From assembly GCF_030817315.1 (NCBI RefSeq), contig NZ_JAUSZF010000001.1:976501-1040500 (forward strand): a stretch of 64,000 nucleotides of DNA. Reading direction: 5' to 3'. The position numbers and the translations under genes were made by a program. Shown one piece after another: positions 1 to 7,727 of the stretch (position 1 is the stretch's first letter; each line of letters opens with the position of its first letter). The stretch is from Sphingomonas faeni (GTDB taxonomy: Bacteria > Pseudomonadota > Alphaproteobacteria > Sphingomonadales > Sphingomonadaceae). Below the pieces are notes generated by a model that was not told the DNA's origin, made no database searches, and saw only the letters and a list, made by a program, of their open reading frames with translations.

Positions 1-1563
1 GGGAGGCGTCGTGGGAACGAGGCCGGCGACGGGCTTCGGATCCTCGTCATGCTCGAACGGCCCTTTTCGGATCGTCGCGAGGATCAGCCGCACCTCGATC
101 ACCGCCAGCGTGCCGTAGATCGCGGTGAAGCCGATGATGGTCGTCCACAGCACCCCGCGGGTCAGCGACGAAGCCGCGAGGAAGGTCGGGAGGACGCCTT
201 CGATCGCCCAGGGCTGGCGACCGATCTCGGCAAGCATCCAGCCCAACTCGATCGCGATCCATGGCAGCGGGATCGCGATGACCGCGAGCTTGAGGAACCA
301 GCGCGTCTGCGTGTGCAGCCTGAGCGAGGTCAGGACGAACGCGGCACCGAAGAGCGCGATCATGAAGAAGCCGATGAACGCCATGATCCGGAAGCTCCAG
401 AACATCAGCGGCACGTTCGGCACCACGTCCCATGCGGTCGCGGCGATCAGTTGTGGGCTCGCCATCCGGGGATCGGCGACGTGGCGCTTCAGGAGCAAAG
501 CATAGCCGAGGTCGCGCTTGTGCGCCTCAAACCGGGCACGCTGCGCGACGTCGGTGCGGTCGATCTTGAGATGCTCGACCGCGTCATAGGCGATGACGCC
601 CGAGGTGATTCGCTCCTGCGCCTTCAGCACCAGTTCGGACATTCCCGTCACCTCCTTGTCGAGGCTGCGCGTCGCGATCAGGCCGAGTACCCAGGGCACC
701 TGCACCTCGTACCGCGTCTCGTGCGCGGCGACGTCGGGCAAGCCGAACAGCGTCAGCCCGGCGGGGGCGGGGGCGGTGTGCCACGCGGCCTCGATCGCGG
801 CGAGCTTCATCTTCTGGTTGTCGGTCAGCGCGTAGCCGCTCTCGTCGCCGAGCACGACAACCGACAGCGATCCGGCGAGCCCGAATGCTGCGGCGACGGT
901 CATCGAACGGCGGGCGACCGCGGTGTAGCGGCCCTTCAGCAGCCAGAAGGCCGAGATGCCGAGCACCACGACCGAGGCGCAGACATAGCCCGCGCTGACG
1001 GTGTGGACGAATTTCGCCTGAGCGATCGGGTTGAACAGCACCGCGCCGAAATCGCTGACCTCCATCCGCATCGTGTCGGTGTTGAACTCCGCGCCGGTCG
1101 GGTTCTGCATCCAGCCGTTCGCGACGAGGATCCACAGCGCCGACAAATTGGTGCCGAGCGCGACCATGCACGTGACCGTCAGATGGCCGAGCTTCGACAG
1201 GCGCTCCCAGCCGAAGAACATCAGCCCGACGAACGTCGCCTCGAGGAAGAACGCCATCAGCCCCTCGATCGCGAGCGGCGCGCCGAAGATGTCGCCGACA
1301 TAATGCGAGAAATACGACCAGTTGGTACCGAACTGGAATTCCATCGTCAGCCCGGTGGCGACGCCCAGTACGAAGTTGATCGCGAAGATCCGGCCCCAGA
1401 ACCGCGTGATGACCCGCCAGATCGGCCGGTTCGTCATCACGTACACGGCTTCCATGATGACCAGCATCATCGACAGCCCGAGCGTCAGCGGTACGAACAG
1501 GAAATGGTACAGGGCGGTCAGCGCGAATTGCAGCCGCGACAGATCGATGACCCCAAGGTCCAT
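1..1563 (-). CDS. cydA: cytochrome bd ubiquinol oxidase subunit I (3' end beyond the window)
   Basis: Translating leftward from the ATG at 1563 gives an open frame that reaches base 1, so the C-terminus is missing; about 521 residues are present. CydA is the haem-bearing quinol-oxidising subunit of the high-affinity terminal oxidase in the inner membrane. The N-terminus is close to E. coli CydA: RLQFALTALYHFLFVPLT contains the haem b595 ligand His, and later come GLTMEFQFGTNWSY, HYVGDIFGAPLAIEGLMA and FFLEATFVG. The start is preceded by a GGGGAG ribosome site. cydB would be expected next, beyond the left edge. The gene diverges from cydDC, whose products are needed to assemble the oxidase. 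An FNR/FixK-type box lies about 79 bases upstream, fitting low-oxygen induction. Confidence 0.95.
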   Translation of the reverse strand, partial: MDLGVIDLSRLQFALTALYHFLFVPLTLGLSMMLVIMEAVYVMTNRPIWRVITRFWGRIFAINFVLGVATGLTMEFQFGTNWSYFSHYVGDIFGAPLAIEGLMAFFLEATFVGLMFFGWERLSKLGHLTVTCMVALGTNLSALWILVANGWMQNPTGAEFNTDTMRMEVSDFGAVLFNPIAQAKFVHTVSAGYVCASVVVLGISAFWLLKGRYTAVARRSMTVAAAFGLAGSLSVVVLGDESGYALTDNQKMKLAAIEAAWHTAPAPAGLTLFGLPDVAAHETRYEVQVPWVLGLIATRSLDKEVTGMSELVLKAQERITSGVIAYDAVEHLKIDRTDVAQRARFEAHKRDLGYALLLKRHVADPRMASPQLIAATAWDVVPNVPLMFWSFRIMAFIGFFMIALFGAAFVLTSLRLHTQTRWFLKLAVIAIPLPWIAIELGWMLAEIGRQPWAIEGVLPTFLAASSLTRGVLWTTIIGFTAIYGTLAVIEVRLILATIRKGPFEHDEDPKPVAGLVPTTPP

Positions 1564-1635
1564 GATTAAGCTCCCCACAGTGCCGTCGACGGCCCTGTCT
1601 GGATGCCGGGCTAGGCCCCGGCGGCGGCGCGAACA

Positions 1636-1649
1636 TTGACCGCGGTCAA
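1636..1649. promoter_or_regulatory. FNR/FixK-type box between cydA and cydD
   Basis: TTGAC-CGCG-GTCAA is a perfect palindrome of the FNR/FixK/Anr type. If it sits at -41.5, a cydA transcript would start near 1601 and have a leader of about 38 bases. In the other direction the box ends only 8 bases before the first possible cydD ATG, and -41.5 spacing would put the start near the internal ATG at 1685. This suggests either a leaderless cydD transcript or a more downstream start codon. Confidence 0.75.
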
Positions 1650-1657
1650 AGACGCGC

Positions 1658-3472
1658 ATGGCCGCTCCCCCGATGGCAATGGGCATGAGTAGTATTGTCA
1701 AGGACCGCGCGCGCGTCTCTCGCGCCTATCTGAACACGATCGTTGCGGACGGCGGCGGGGTTCGGCTTTCGACCAGCTTGCTGTTGCTCGATACGGTTGC
1801 GGCGATCGGTTTCGCGGCCGGGCTGGCCGGCGGAGTGGTCGCGGTTCCGCAGGGTATCGAGGCGATGTTGCCTTGGGTGATGCTCGCCGGCGTATCGGCG
1901 ATCGGGCGCGGTGCGTCCGCGATGTTGGCGGCCCACGTCGGCGCAAGCGGGGCATACCGGGCGAAGACGCGGTTGCGGCAACGAATCGTGGACGCCGCGC
2001 TTCACCGCGCACCGGGATCGGAGGCCACGACCGGCACGCTGATGAGCGCCGCGGTGGACGAGGTCGATGCGGTCGACGGCTATGTCGCGCGCTTCCTACC
2101 CGCGCGGATGGCGGCGTCGGCCGCGCCGCTGATCGTGCTCGCCGCTACCGCCATCGCCAGCCCAATCGCGGCGGCGATCCTGGTGGCGACGTTCTTTCCG
2201 TTTTTGGCGGCGATGATCCTCGCAGGCGGCGCGGCGGCGGATGCATCACGCCGTCAGTTCGTCGCGCTGGCCCGGTTGTCGGGACTGTTCGCGGACCGGA
2301 TCGGGGCGTTGCCGATCGTGCTGGCCTTTCGCGCGGAGGCGCGCGAGGCTGCTGCGCTCGGCGATGCTTCGGAGGACCTTGCAAGGCGCACGATGCGCGT
2401 GCTCCGCGTCGCGTTCCTGTCGTCGGGGGCGCTGGAGTTCTTCGCTGCGCTATCGGTTGCGGTGGTCGCGGTATATGCCGGTTTCAATCTGCTGGGCCTG
2501 TTGCCGTTTCCGGTGCCCGAAAAACTCGATCTTGGTCGTGCGTTCTTCGTGCTGGCGCTGGCCCCCGAATTCTACGCGCCGATGCGGCGGCTGGCGGCGG
2601 CGTATCACGATCGGCAAGCTGCGGAGACGGCGGCCGAACGACTGGCGGACGTCGAGCAGGCCAAGGCCGTGCCTCCGCCGGTCGTGCCCATCTGGTCCTG
2701 CGCGGCGCCGACGATCCGTTTCGAGTCCGTTGCGATCCGCTATGACGGCCAGGACCGCGCGGCGGTGTCCGACGTCTCATTCGAAGCCCAGCCGGGTATG
2801 ATCGTCGCATTGGTCGGACCCTCCGGGAGCGGCAAGAGCAGCGTATTGCATCTGCTGCTCGGTCTGGCGCCCTTGTCCGAGGGACGTGTCACGATCGGCA
2901 CTCTTTCCCCCCTCCCTGAAAGGGAGGGGTCGGGGGTGGGTCGGCTTCCGTATGATCGAACGGTAGTTACACGAGCTGGCCTACCCACCCCCAACCCCTC
3001 CCTTCTAGGAAGGGGGGAAGAGGCGGTGCTGGGGCTCGCACAGATCGGCAGCATCGCGCCGATCGCCGCGTGGATGGGGCAGTCGCCGCTAATCCTGCCG
3101 GGGACGATCGGTTCGAACATAGCACTCGCCGACCCGACCGCATCGGCCGAGCGGATCGCCGAGGTGGCGCGTACCGCCGGGCTGTCGCCTATGCTGCTCG
3201 CCCGCGGAGGGTTGGGCGCGGTGATCGATGTGCGTGGCAGTGGCTTGTCGGGGGGAGAACGACGCCGGATCGCGCTTGCCCGCGCACTGTTGAAGCCGGC
3301 GCCCGTGCTGTTGCTCGACGAGCCTACCGCGCATCTCGACGCTGCTTCCGAAGTGCAGCTGATTGCAGCAATCGCGCGTGCCTGTGTCGGGCGCACCACG
3401 ATCATCGCCACGCACAGCGCACGGCTGGCCGCGATCGCCGACGTCGTCATCGACCTGGGGGAGCGGGCATGA
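1658..3472 (+). CDS. cydD: thiol reductant ABC exporter subunit CydD, with in-frame palindromic insertion
   Basis: CydD is half of the CydDC heterodimeric inner-membrane ABC exporter of glutathione/cysteine needed for cytochrome bd assembly. It has an N-terminal six-helix transmembrane part (about 25-290), then an ATPase domain with Walker A GPSGSGKSS (about 387-395), Q-loop IAAWMGQSP, signature LSGGE (about 530) and Walker B VLLLDEP. At 604 residues it is some 45 longer than usual. The surplus (about 417-454) is a low-complexity SPLPEREG...PNPSLLGRGEE stretch encoded by a GC-rich inverted repeat and lies between Walker A and the Q-loop. Several in-frame ATGs (1658, 1673, 1679, 1685) make the start uncertain, with no good ribosome site. 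The stop overlaps the cydC start (ATGA). Confidence 0.93.
   Translation: MAAPPMAMGMSSIVKDRARVSRAYLNTIVADGGGVRLSTSLLLLDTVAAIGFAAGLAGGVVAVPQGIEAMLPWVMLAGVSAIGRGASAMLAAHVGASGAYRAKTRLRQRIVDAALHRAPGSEATTGTLMSAAVDEVDAVDGYVARFLPARMAASAAPLIVLAATAIASPIAAAILVATFFPFLAAMILAGGAAADASRRQFVALARLSGLFADRIGALPIVLAFRAEAREAAALGDASEDLARRTMRVLRVAFLSSGALEFFAALSVAVVAVYAGFNLLGLLPFPVPEKLDLGRAFFVLALAPEFYAPMRRLAAAYHDRQAAETAAERLADVEQAKAVPPPVVPIWSCAAPTIRFESVAIRYDGQDRAAVSDVSFEAQPGMIVALVGPSGSGKSSVLHLLLGLAPLSEGRVTIGTLSPLPEREGSGVGRLPYDRTVVTRAGLPTPNPSLLGRGEEAVLGLAQIGSIAPIAAWMGQSPLILPGTIGSNIALADPTASAERIAEVARTAGLSPMLLARGGLGAVIDVRGSGLSGGERRRIALARALLKPAPVLLLDEPTAHLDAASEVQLIAAIARACVGRTTIIATHSARLAAIADVVIDLGERA
2905..3019. repeat. REP-like palindromic element inserted in frame in cydD
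   Basis: Two imperfect 37-base arms (2905-2941 and 2983-3019) are inverted around a 41-base centre. Each arm can itself fold as a small hairpin (TCCCTgaaAGGGA on the left, CCTTctagGAAGG on the right). The core GGGAGGGGTCGGGGG is shared with the element at 46175-46274. The reading frame of cydD continues through it, adding about 38 residues without a stop. Confidence 0.8.
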
Positions 3473-5118
3473 CCGCGTTCGACACGCTGATCGCCGGGGA
3501 GCGTCGCCGGCAACGCCGTGGCCTCTGGCGCGCGAGCGGATATGCCGCGGTCGTCGCGATAGCCTCTATCGTGCTGCTCGGGCTGTCCGGCTGGTTCATC
3601 ACCGCCGCCGCGCTTGCCGGCCTTGTCGGGACGGTCGCCGCGCAGGGCTTCAACTACATGCTGCCGAGCGCGGGCATCCCCCTGCTCGCGATCCTTCGCA
3701 CCGCCGGACGCTATGGCGAACGGCTCGCCAGCCACGACGCGGCGTTCGGCGCGCTCGCCCGCATCCGTCCCGCGCTGTTCCTCGGTCTCGCGCGGGGCCC
3801 CGCAGACCATGCGCTGGCGCTGACCCAGGGTGAAGCGACCGCGCGCATCGTCCAGGACGTGAACGTCGTCGAGGCGCAATTCGTCCGGCTCTCGGCGGTG
3901 CCCGGCATGATCGCGGCGCTCGCGAGCGGCTTGCTATTGTGTGTCTTGGGCGGGTGGCGGCCGGTGGTGGCGCTATTGCTGTGCCTGGCCGGCTTGTTGG
4001 TGGTCGCAGCCTTCCTTGCCCGACGCCTCGAAGCACCCGGGCACAAGGTCCAGCGGGCGAACGGAGCGTTGAAGGACGCGTTTGCCAGTGTTGCGGACGC
4101 CGCCGCAGAACTCCGCTGCTATGGCGTCGAGGCCCAGGCTGTGGCTGCGGTCGACGCGTGCAGCGTGCGTCTCGCGGACGCGCAACGCGCGCAAGCTGGT
4201 GTCGCGGGCTGGTTCGAGTTCGTCCAGGCGGTCGCTCTTGGTGTGGCGGGCCTAGCGGCGCTGATCCTGGCGGCACCCGAAGGCGCACCGATCGCAGCCT
4301 TGTGCGCGCTGGCGGCGGTGATGACGATCGACGGGGCGGGGCCGGTCTTGCGCAGCTTCGCGCAACGGAGCGCGGTGCGCGAGGCTGCAGCGCGACTGAA
4401 CGACCTGCTGCCCGGCGTCGTCGAAGAGGGCGAAACGGCCGTGAGCGGAACCGCTCCGTCGATCGAGCTGCTCGGCACATTCCTACCAATCGGCACGCGG
4501 ATTGCAATGATCGGCGCGTCGGGGACGGGCAAGACAACGCTCGTGGAAAGCCTGCTCGGCTTGCGAACGATCGAACCCGGTACGGCCTTCATCGACGGCA
4601 AGGACATCGCCGACGTTCCGCTCGCCGTCCGTCGCGCGACGTTCGGATGGGCCCCCCAGGACGCCGCGCTGTTGGCCGGTACGATCCGCGACACCCTCGC
4701 GCTCGGCGATCCACTGGCCGACGATGCGGTCATGTGGGCGGCGCTCGCCGACGTCGCACTGGCCGACGTGGTCGAGGCGTTGCCCGACGGCCTCGATAGC
4801 TGGATCGGCGAACACGGCGTGCGTCTCTCGGGCGGGGAGCGGCGGCGGCTGGCACTGGCGCGGGCCTATCTCGCCCCCGCGCCGTGGCTGTTGCTCGACG
4901 AACCGACCGAGGGGCTTGATTCCGCTACCGAGCGGCGTGTCGCCGAACGCTTGTCCGCCCGGCTCGCCAGGACAGGGCAGGGGCTCGTGATGGTCAGCCA
5001 CCGTCCGGCGATGGTCGCGCTCTGCGATCGGCAACTCGCGGTCGCGCCGGCGTCGGATGCGATCGTCGCGCTACCCACGGATACCGTACCGCGACCGCGT
5101 CGGTATAGCCGAGATTGA
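3469..5118 (+). CDS. cydC: thiol reductant ABC exporter subunit CydC
   Basis: This is the second half of the CydDC exporter, 549 residues, started by the ATG that overlaps the cydD stop. The transmembrane part occupies about residues 1-300. The ATPase domain has Walker A GASGTGKTT (about 348), Q-loop GWAPQDAALLAGTI, signature LSGGERRRLALARAYL and Walker B WLLLDEPTEGLD, all intact. The same frame is open upstream inside cydD but that extension is non-homologous shadow. The 3' end overlaps by 125 bases the end of the convergent hydroxylase gene on the other strand. Translational coupling to cydD is likely. Confidence 0.94.
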   Translation: MTAFDTLIAGERRRQRRGLWRASGYAAVVAIASIVLLGLSGWFITAAALAGLVGTVAAQGFNYMLPSAGIPLLAILRTAGRYGERLASHDAAFGALARIRPALFLGLARGPADHALALTQGEATARIVQDVNVVEAQFVRLSAVPGMIAALASGLLLCVLGGWRPVVALLLCLAGLLVVAAFLARRLEAPGHKVQRANGALKDAFASVADAAAELRCYGVEAQAVAAVDACSVRLADAQRAQAGVAGWFEFVQAVALGVAGLAALILAAPEGAPIAALCALAAVMTIDGAGPVLRSFAQRSAVREAAARLNDLLPGVVEEGETAVSGTAPSIELLGTFLPIGTRIAMIGASGTGKTTLVESLLGLRTIEPGTAFIDGKDIADVPLAVRRATFGWAPQDAALLAGTIRDTLALGDPLADDAVMWAALADVALADVVEALPDGLDSWIGEHGVRLSGGERRRLALARAYLAPAPWLLLDEPTEGLDSATERRVAERLSARLARTGQGLVMVSHRPAMVALCDRQLAVAPASDAIVALPTDTVPRPRRYSRD

Positions 5119-5773
5119 AGACCGTCGGACTCTTCGCCGGCCGCTCGACCCGCCGATAGAGCGTCCCGAACACGCGATCCCAGGCGAAGTTCGTGATCCC
5201 GAAATTGCCCGTCTCGTCATGGAAATGATGCTCCATGTGGCGTGCCTTCATGACCGCCAGCCATTTGATCCGTGGCTTGTACGAGAGATGCTGGATGCAG
5301 TGAAAGAACTCGTAGACGCAGGTGCACAGCAGACCGGTCGCGAACCCCGCCGCCGCGCCGCCGACCTCGCCGATCAGCCAGCCCGGCACCGCGGCGACCA
5401 GCAGCAGCGTCGGGACCGTCGTGTAGAGCGCGCCGAACAGCACCTCCAGATGATTGGGGTCGCGGTGATGATCGTAATGGATCCGCTTCCACACGCCCGC
5501 CAGCAACGGCGTCTTGAACATCCACTGCGAGTGCAACACCCAGCTGTGCAGCGCGTACCATATCAGCGGATAAGCGAGCACGACCAGCGCGATCGTCGCC
5601 ACGGTCGGCACCACCTCCGCCGGACGCCACGCGAAAACGCCGACTGCCGTCGCGACCAGCGCCACATAGGCGAGAATCGCGTGATGCTGGAGATACGCGA
5701 TCACCAACTCGCGCAACGTCATGCGGTCGAGGTGATGCGAGCGGCGCCAGAACGGCGCCGTTCGCTCTGACAT
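4994..5773 (-). CDS. fatty acid hydroxylase/sterol desaturase superfamily membrane protein
   Basis: This integral membrane di-iron oxygenase-like protein has about 259 residues. The superfamily's His-rich motifs are visible: HSWVLH, HYDHH, HCIQH and HMEHHFH. Four hydrophobic segments alternate with them. The substrate (fatty acid, sterol or carotenoid) cannot be told from sequence. ATG 5773 is chosen; a TTG at 5785 overlapping the ompW-like stop (ATGA-like) is the alternative. The gene is likely co-transcribed with the ompW-like gene upstream, so it may share its FNR-type control. The last 40 residues lie antisense to the 3' end of cydC and look non-homologous (rich in Arg and Pro), suggesting a late stop after the enzyme core ends. 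Confidence 0.8.
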   Translation of the reverse strand: MSERTAPFWRRSHHLDRMTLRELVIAYLQHHAILAYVALVATAVGVFAWRPAEVVPTVATIALVVLAYPLIWYALHSWVLHSQWMFKTPLLAGVWKRIHYDHHRDPNHLEVLFGALYTTVPTLLLVAAVPGWLIGEVGGAAAGFATGLLCTCVYEFFHCIQHLSYKPRIKWLAVMKARHMEHHFHDETGNFGITNFAWDRVFGTLYRRVERPAKSPTVFNLGYTDAVAVRYPWVARRSHPTPARPRVADRRARPSPDGG

Positions 5774-5781
5774 GCCGTTCG

Positions 5782-6480
5782 TCAAAGCCTGATGCCGAGC
5801 CCGACGCCGAAGACCAGCGGGTCGAGACTGATCGCGACCCGCTGCGTACCGGCCGCCGCCGTCCGCAGCCGCGCGGTCGTGTCGATGTCGATGTATTTGA
5901 CGTCGAGGTTCAGGAACACTTTCGGCGTGATGTCGATATCGACGCCGGCCTGCGCCGCCCAGCCGAAGCTGTCCTTCATGCGAACGCCGGTCGATCCGAC
6001 CGCCGCGACGAGGCCGTCCGACGCCTTCTCGTTCCAGAAGATCGTGTAGTTCAGCCCCGCACCGACATAGGGCCGAACCTTGCCCGTCGGGTTCAGATGA
6101 TATTGCGCGGTCAGCGTCGGCGGCAATACCCAGGTCGAGGCCAGCTTGCCGATCGAGCCGGTCGTGCCGGTCCGGCCGTCAGCGTGGTGCTTGGTGGTCG
6201 AGGCGATCAGCTCGAAACCGATGTGATCGGTCGCCATATAGGTAACGTCCACCTCGGGCATGACGCTGTTGTCGACGCTGACCCGTTCGCCGGGAAAGGC
6301 GGGCAGGATGCTGCCGGACTTTTCGTTCGGTGCGACCAGAATCGTGCGGACGCGGATCAGGACGTCGCCGGCGGCGATGCCCTGGCGGGGTGCCGGCTCG
6401 GTCTGCGCAACCGCCGGGGCCGCCACGGCCATACCCGCAATTGCCGCACCGATGGCGAAATTCTTGATCGACGATGTCAT
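5782..6480 (-). CDS. ompW: OmpW-family outer membrane beta-barrel protein
   Basis: The product is 232 residues, with a signal peptide (MTSSIKNFAIGAAIAGMAVA, cleavage after APAVAQ) and an OmpW-type barrel: GDVLIRVRTILVAP at the start, a VDVTYMATDHIGFELIAST strand, YHLNPTGKVRPYVGAGLNYT and a C-terminal strand ending GVGLGIRL. OmpW proteins form small hydrophobic channels in the outer membrane. The start at 6480 is preceded by AGGAG with good spacing; the longer open frame upstream is not homologous. Two FNR-like boxes lie upstream (6537-6550 and 6559-6572). E. coli ompW is FNR-controlled, so low-oxygen induction is plausible here. Confidence 0.9.
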   Translation of the reverse strand: MTSSIKNFAIGAAIAGMAVAAPAVAQTEPAPRQGIAAGDVLIRVRTILVAPNEKSGSILPAFPGERVSVDNSVMPEVDVTYMATDHIGFELIASTTKHHADGRTGTTGSIGKLASTWVLPPTLTAQYHLNPTGKVRPYVGAGLNYTIFWNEKASDGLVAAVGSTGVRMKDSFGWAAQAGVDIDITPKVFLNLDVKYIDIDTTARLRTAAAGTQRVAISLDPLVFGVGLGIRL

Positions 6481-6536
6481 GGTCCGGCTCCTGTAATCCA
6501 ATGCGGCCGAGCTACGCGCGCCGCTCGGCACGGGCG

Positions 6537-6550
6537 TTGATCGCGGACAA
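6537..6550. promoter_or_regulatory. FNR-like box, imperfect, proximal to ompW-like gene
   Basis: TTGATCGCGGACAA has one mismatch from a perfect TTGAT/C-N4-G/ATCAA palindrome. Its centre lies about 63 bases upstream of the ATG at 6480. It is one of two tandem boxes 22 bases apart. Confidence 0.5.
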
Positions 6551-6558
6551 GGAGCGGG

Positions 6559-6572
6559 TTGATCGCGGTCAA
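6559..6572. promoter_or_regulatory. FNR-like box, distal to ompW-like gene
   Basis: TTGATCGCGGTCAA matches the FNR/FixK consensus. It lies 22 bases (two helical turns) from the proximal box, so the pair could sit near -41.5 and -63.5 of one promoter. Confidence 0.65.
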
Positions 6573-6631
6573 ACACGTCGTGCAGGCCGCCGACGATTGC
6601 GCGACCGTGGGGACCTACCGTCCAGCGCTGC

Positions 6632-7294
6632 TCAATCTTCGGCCCAGCGCCTCAACAGGTTCGACTGGGTCTTTGCCAGCAGGTCCAGCTCGGGAGTCTT
6701 GCCGAGGCGTTCGAACAGGGCGTGCCGCGCGGTTTCAAGATCGAACAACAGCTCGCGGGCGTCGGCATCGCGGATCAGGCTGCGAACCCAGGTGACGGCG
6801 GCCAGCCGTTCGCCGGAGACGACCGGGGCGACCCGGTGCAGCGCGGTCGTCGGATAGACCACGGCATCGCCCGCCGCCAGCTTCACGTCCTGTTCGCCCG
6901 CCGCGGATTCGATGACCAGTTCGCCGCCTTCGTACGTGTCGGGCTCGGACAGGAAGATCGTGACCGAAATGTCGGTTCGCATCCCACCCATGATCGCGTC
7001 GTCGACATGGCTGCCATAGGCCATGCCGGGCTCGTAGCGGCTGAACAGCGGGGGGCGCACGACGTGCGGCCGTGTCGCCATCCGGAACAGCGGGTTCGCC
7101 AGCAGCCGGTCGATCACGAGGTCCTGCATCTCGGCGAGCAGCGGGTCGCTGCGGTCGACCTGTTCGTTGCGCTTGACCGGCCGCGCTTCGCGACCGGCGG
7201 TCCGGCGCCCGTCGACATAGCGCGTCTTGCCGAGATTATCTCGCAGCGATTGGAGATTGTCGGCATCCAGAACGTTGGCGATCATAATCAGCAT
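6632..7294 (-). CDS. piuC: PKHD-type Fe(II)/2-oxoglutarate dioxygenase (PiuC family)
   Basis: This soluble 220-residue dioxygenase matches the usual length of PiuC/YbiX proteins, which accompany siderophore receptors. Iron ligands are His96 and Asp98 (SHVDD) and His153 (ALHRVAPV); Arg163 is the likely 2-oxoglutarate anchor. The N-terminal MLIMIANVLDADNL and the SRYEPGMAYGSH segment are typical. The ATG at 7294 is chosen on homology; no good ribosome site is seen, and an ATG at 7285 is the alternative. The longer open frame further upstream is antisense to another gene. The neighbouring TonB receptors support an iron-related role. The true substrate of the family is not established. Confidence 0.9.
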   Translation of the reverse strand: MLIMIANVLDADNLQSLRDNLGKTRYVDGRRTAGREARPVKRNEQVDRSDPLLAEMQDLVIDRLLANPLFRMATRPHVVRPPLFSRYEPGMAYGSHVDDAIMGGMRTDISVTIFLSEPDTYEGGELVIESAAGEQDVKLAAGDAVVYPTTALHRVAPVVSGERLAAVTWVRSLIRDADARELLFDLETARHALFERLGKTPELDLLAKTQSNLLRRWAED

Positions 7295-7384
7295 AGGGAG
7301 TCTCGTGGCATCGACATGTGGTTGGATGCGCGCCCTATCAGTTCGATCCCGGGCGACCAACGCCTTGGCCAGTAAGGAAATACC

Positions 7385-7708
7385 ATGCGTACGAAATTGT
7401 GGATGGGCGTCGGCGCCTTCGTGGTCGCGCAATCTGGCGAGGCGATGCTGACCGAAGCGGCGGCCAATCCGCTGGCGTCTTCGGTCGATCAGGTCGGCGA
7501 AGGCGGTGAGAACGAGCGCGGCGAGGGCGAGGGTGAAGGCGAAGGTCGTCAGATCGTCCGCTCGTCCAAGTCGCGGCATGTCGTCCGCAACCCCCGCCGC
7601 GCCCGCGCCGCGCAACAGCATGCCGGCCAGCGTGGCGAAGGCGAGTACGAGGGCGGCAAAAACGAACGTGGCGAAGGCGGCGAAGGTGAAGGCGAGGGCG
7701 AACGCTGA
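7385..7708 (+). CDS. small Gly/Glu-rich exported protein of unknown function
   Basis: This 107-residue protein has a very good ribosome site (AAGGA, 7 bases before the ATG). The N-terminus MRTKLWMGVGAFVVAQSGEA resembles a signal peptide. The rest is low-complexity, with two acidic blocks (GEGEGEGEG around residues 46-54 and GEGGEGEGEGER at the C-terminus) separated by a basic patch (RSSKSRHVVRNPRRARAA). The family is not recognised. It lies 19 bases upstream of the triheme cytochrome and is probably the first gene of that operon. The acidic Gly/Glu blocks could bind metal, but that is inference. An antisense open frame exists over the same bases but lacks a ribosome site. Confidence 0.6.
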   Translation: MRTKLWMGVGAFVVAQSGEAMLTEAAANPLASSVDQVGEGGENERGEGEGEGEGRQIVRSSKSRHVVRNPRRARAAQQHAGQRGEGEYEGGKNERGEGGEGEGEGER

Positions 7709-7727
7709 TCCAAGGACATAGACGAGG

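Noticed and set aside
584..1636. 350-codon minus-strand frame over cydA
   Set aside because: Arg/His/Asp-rich shadow of the cydA frame; cydA homology is in the other frame.
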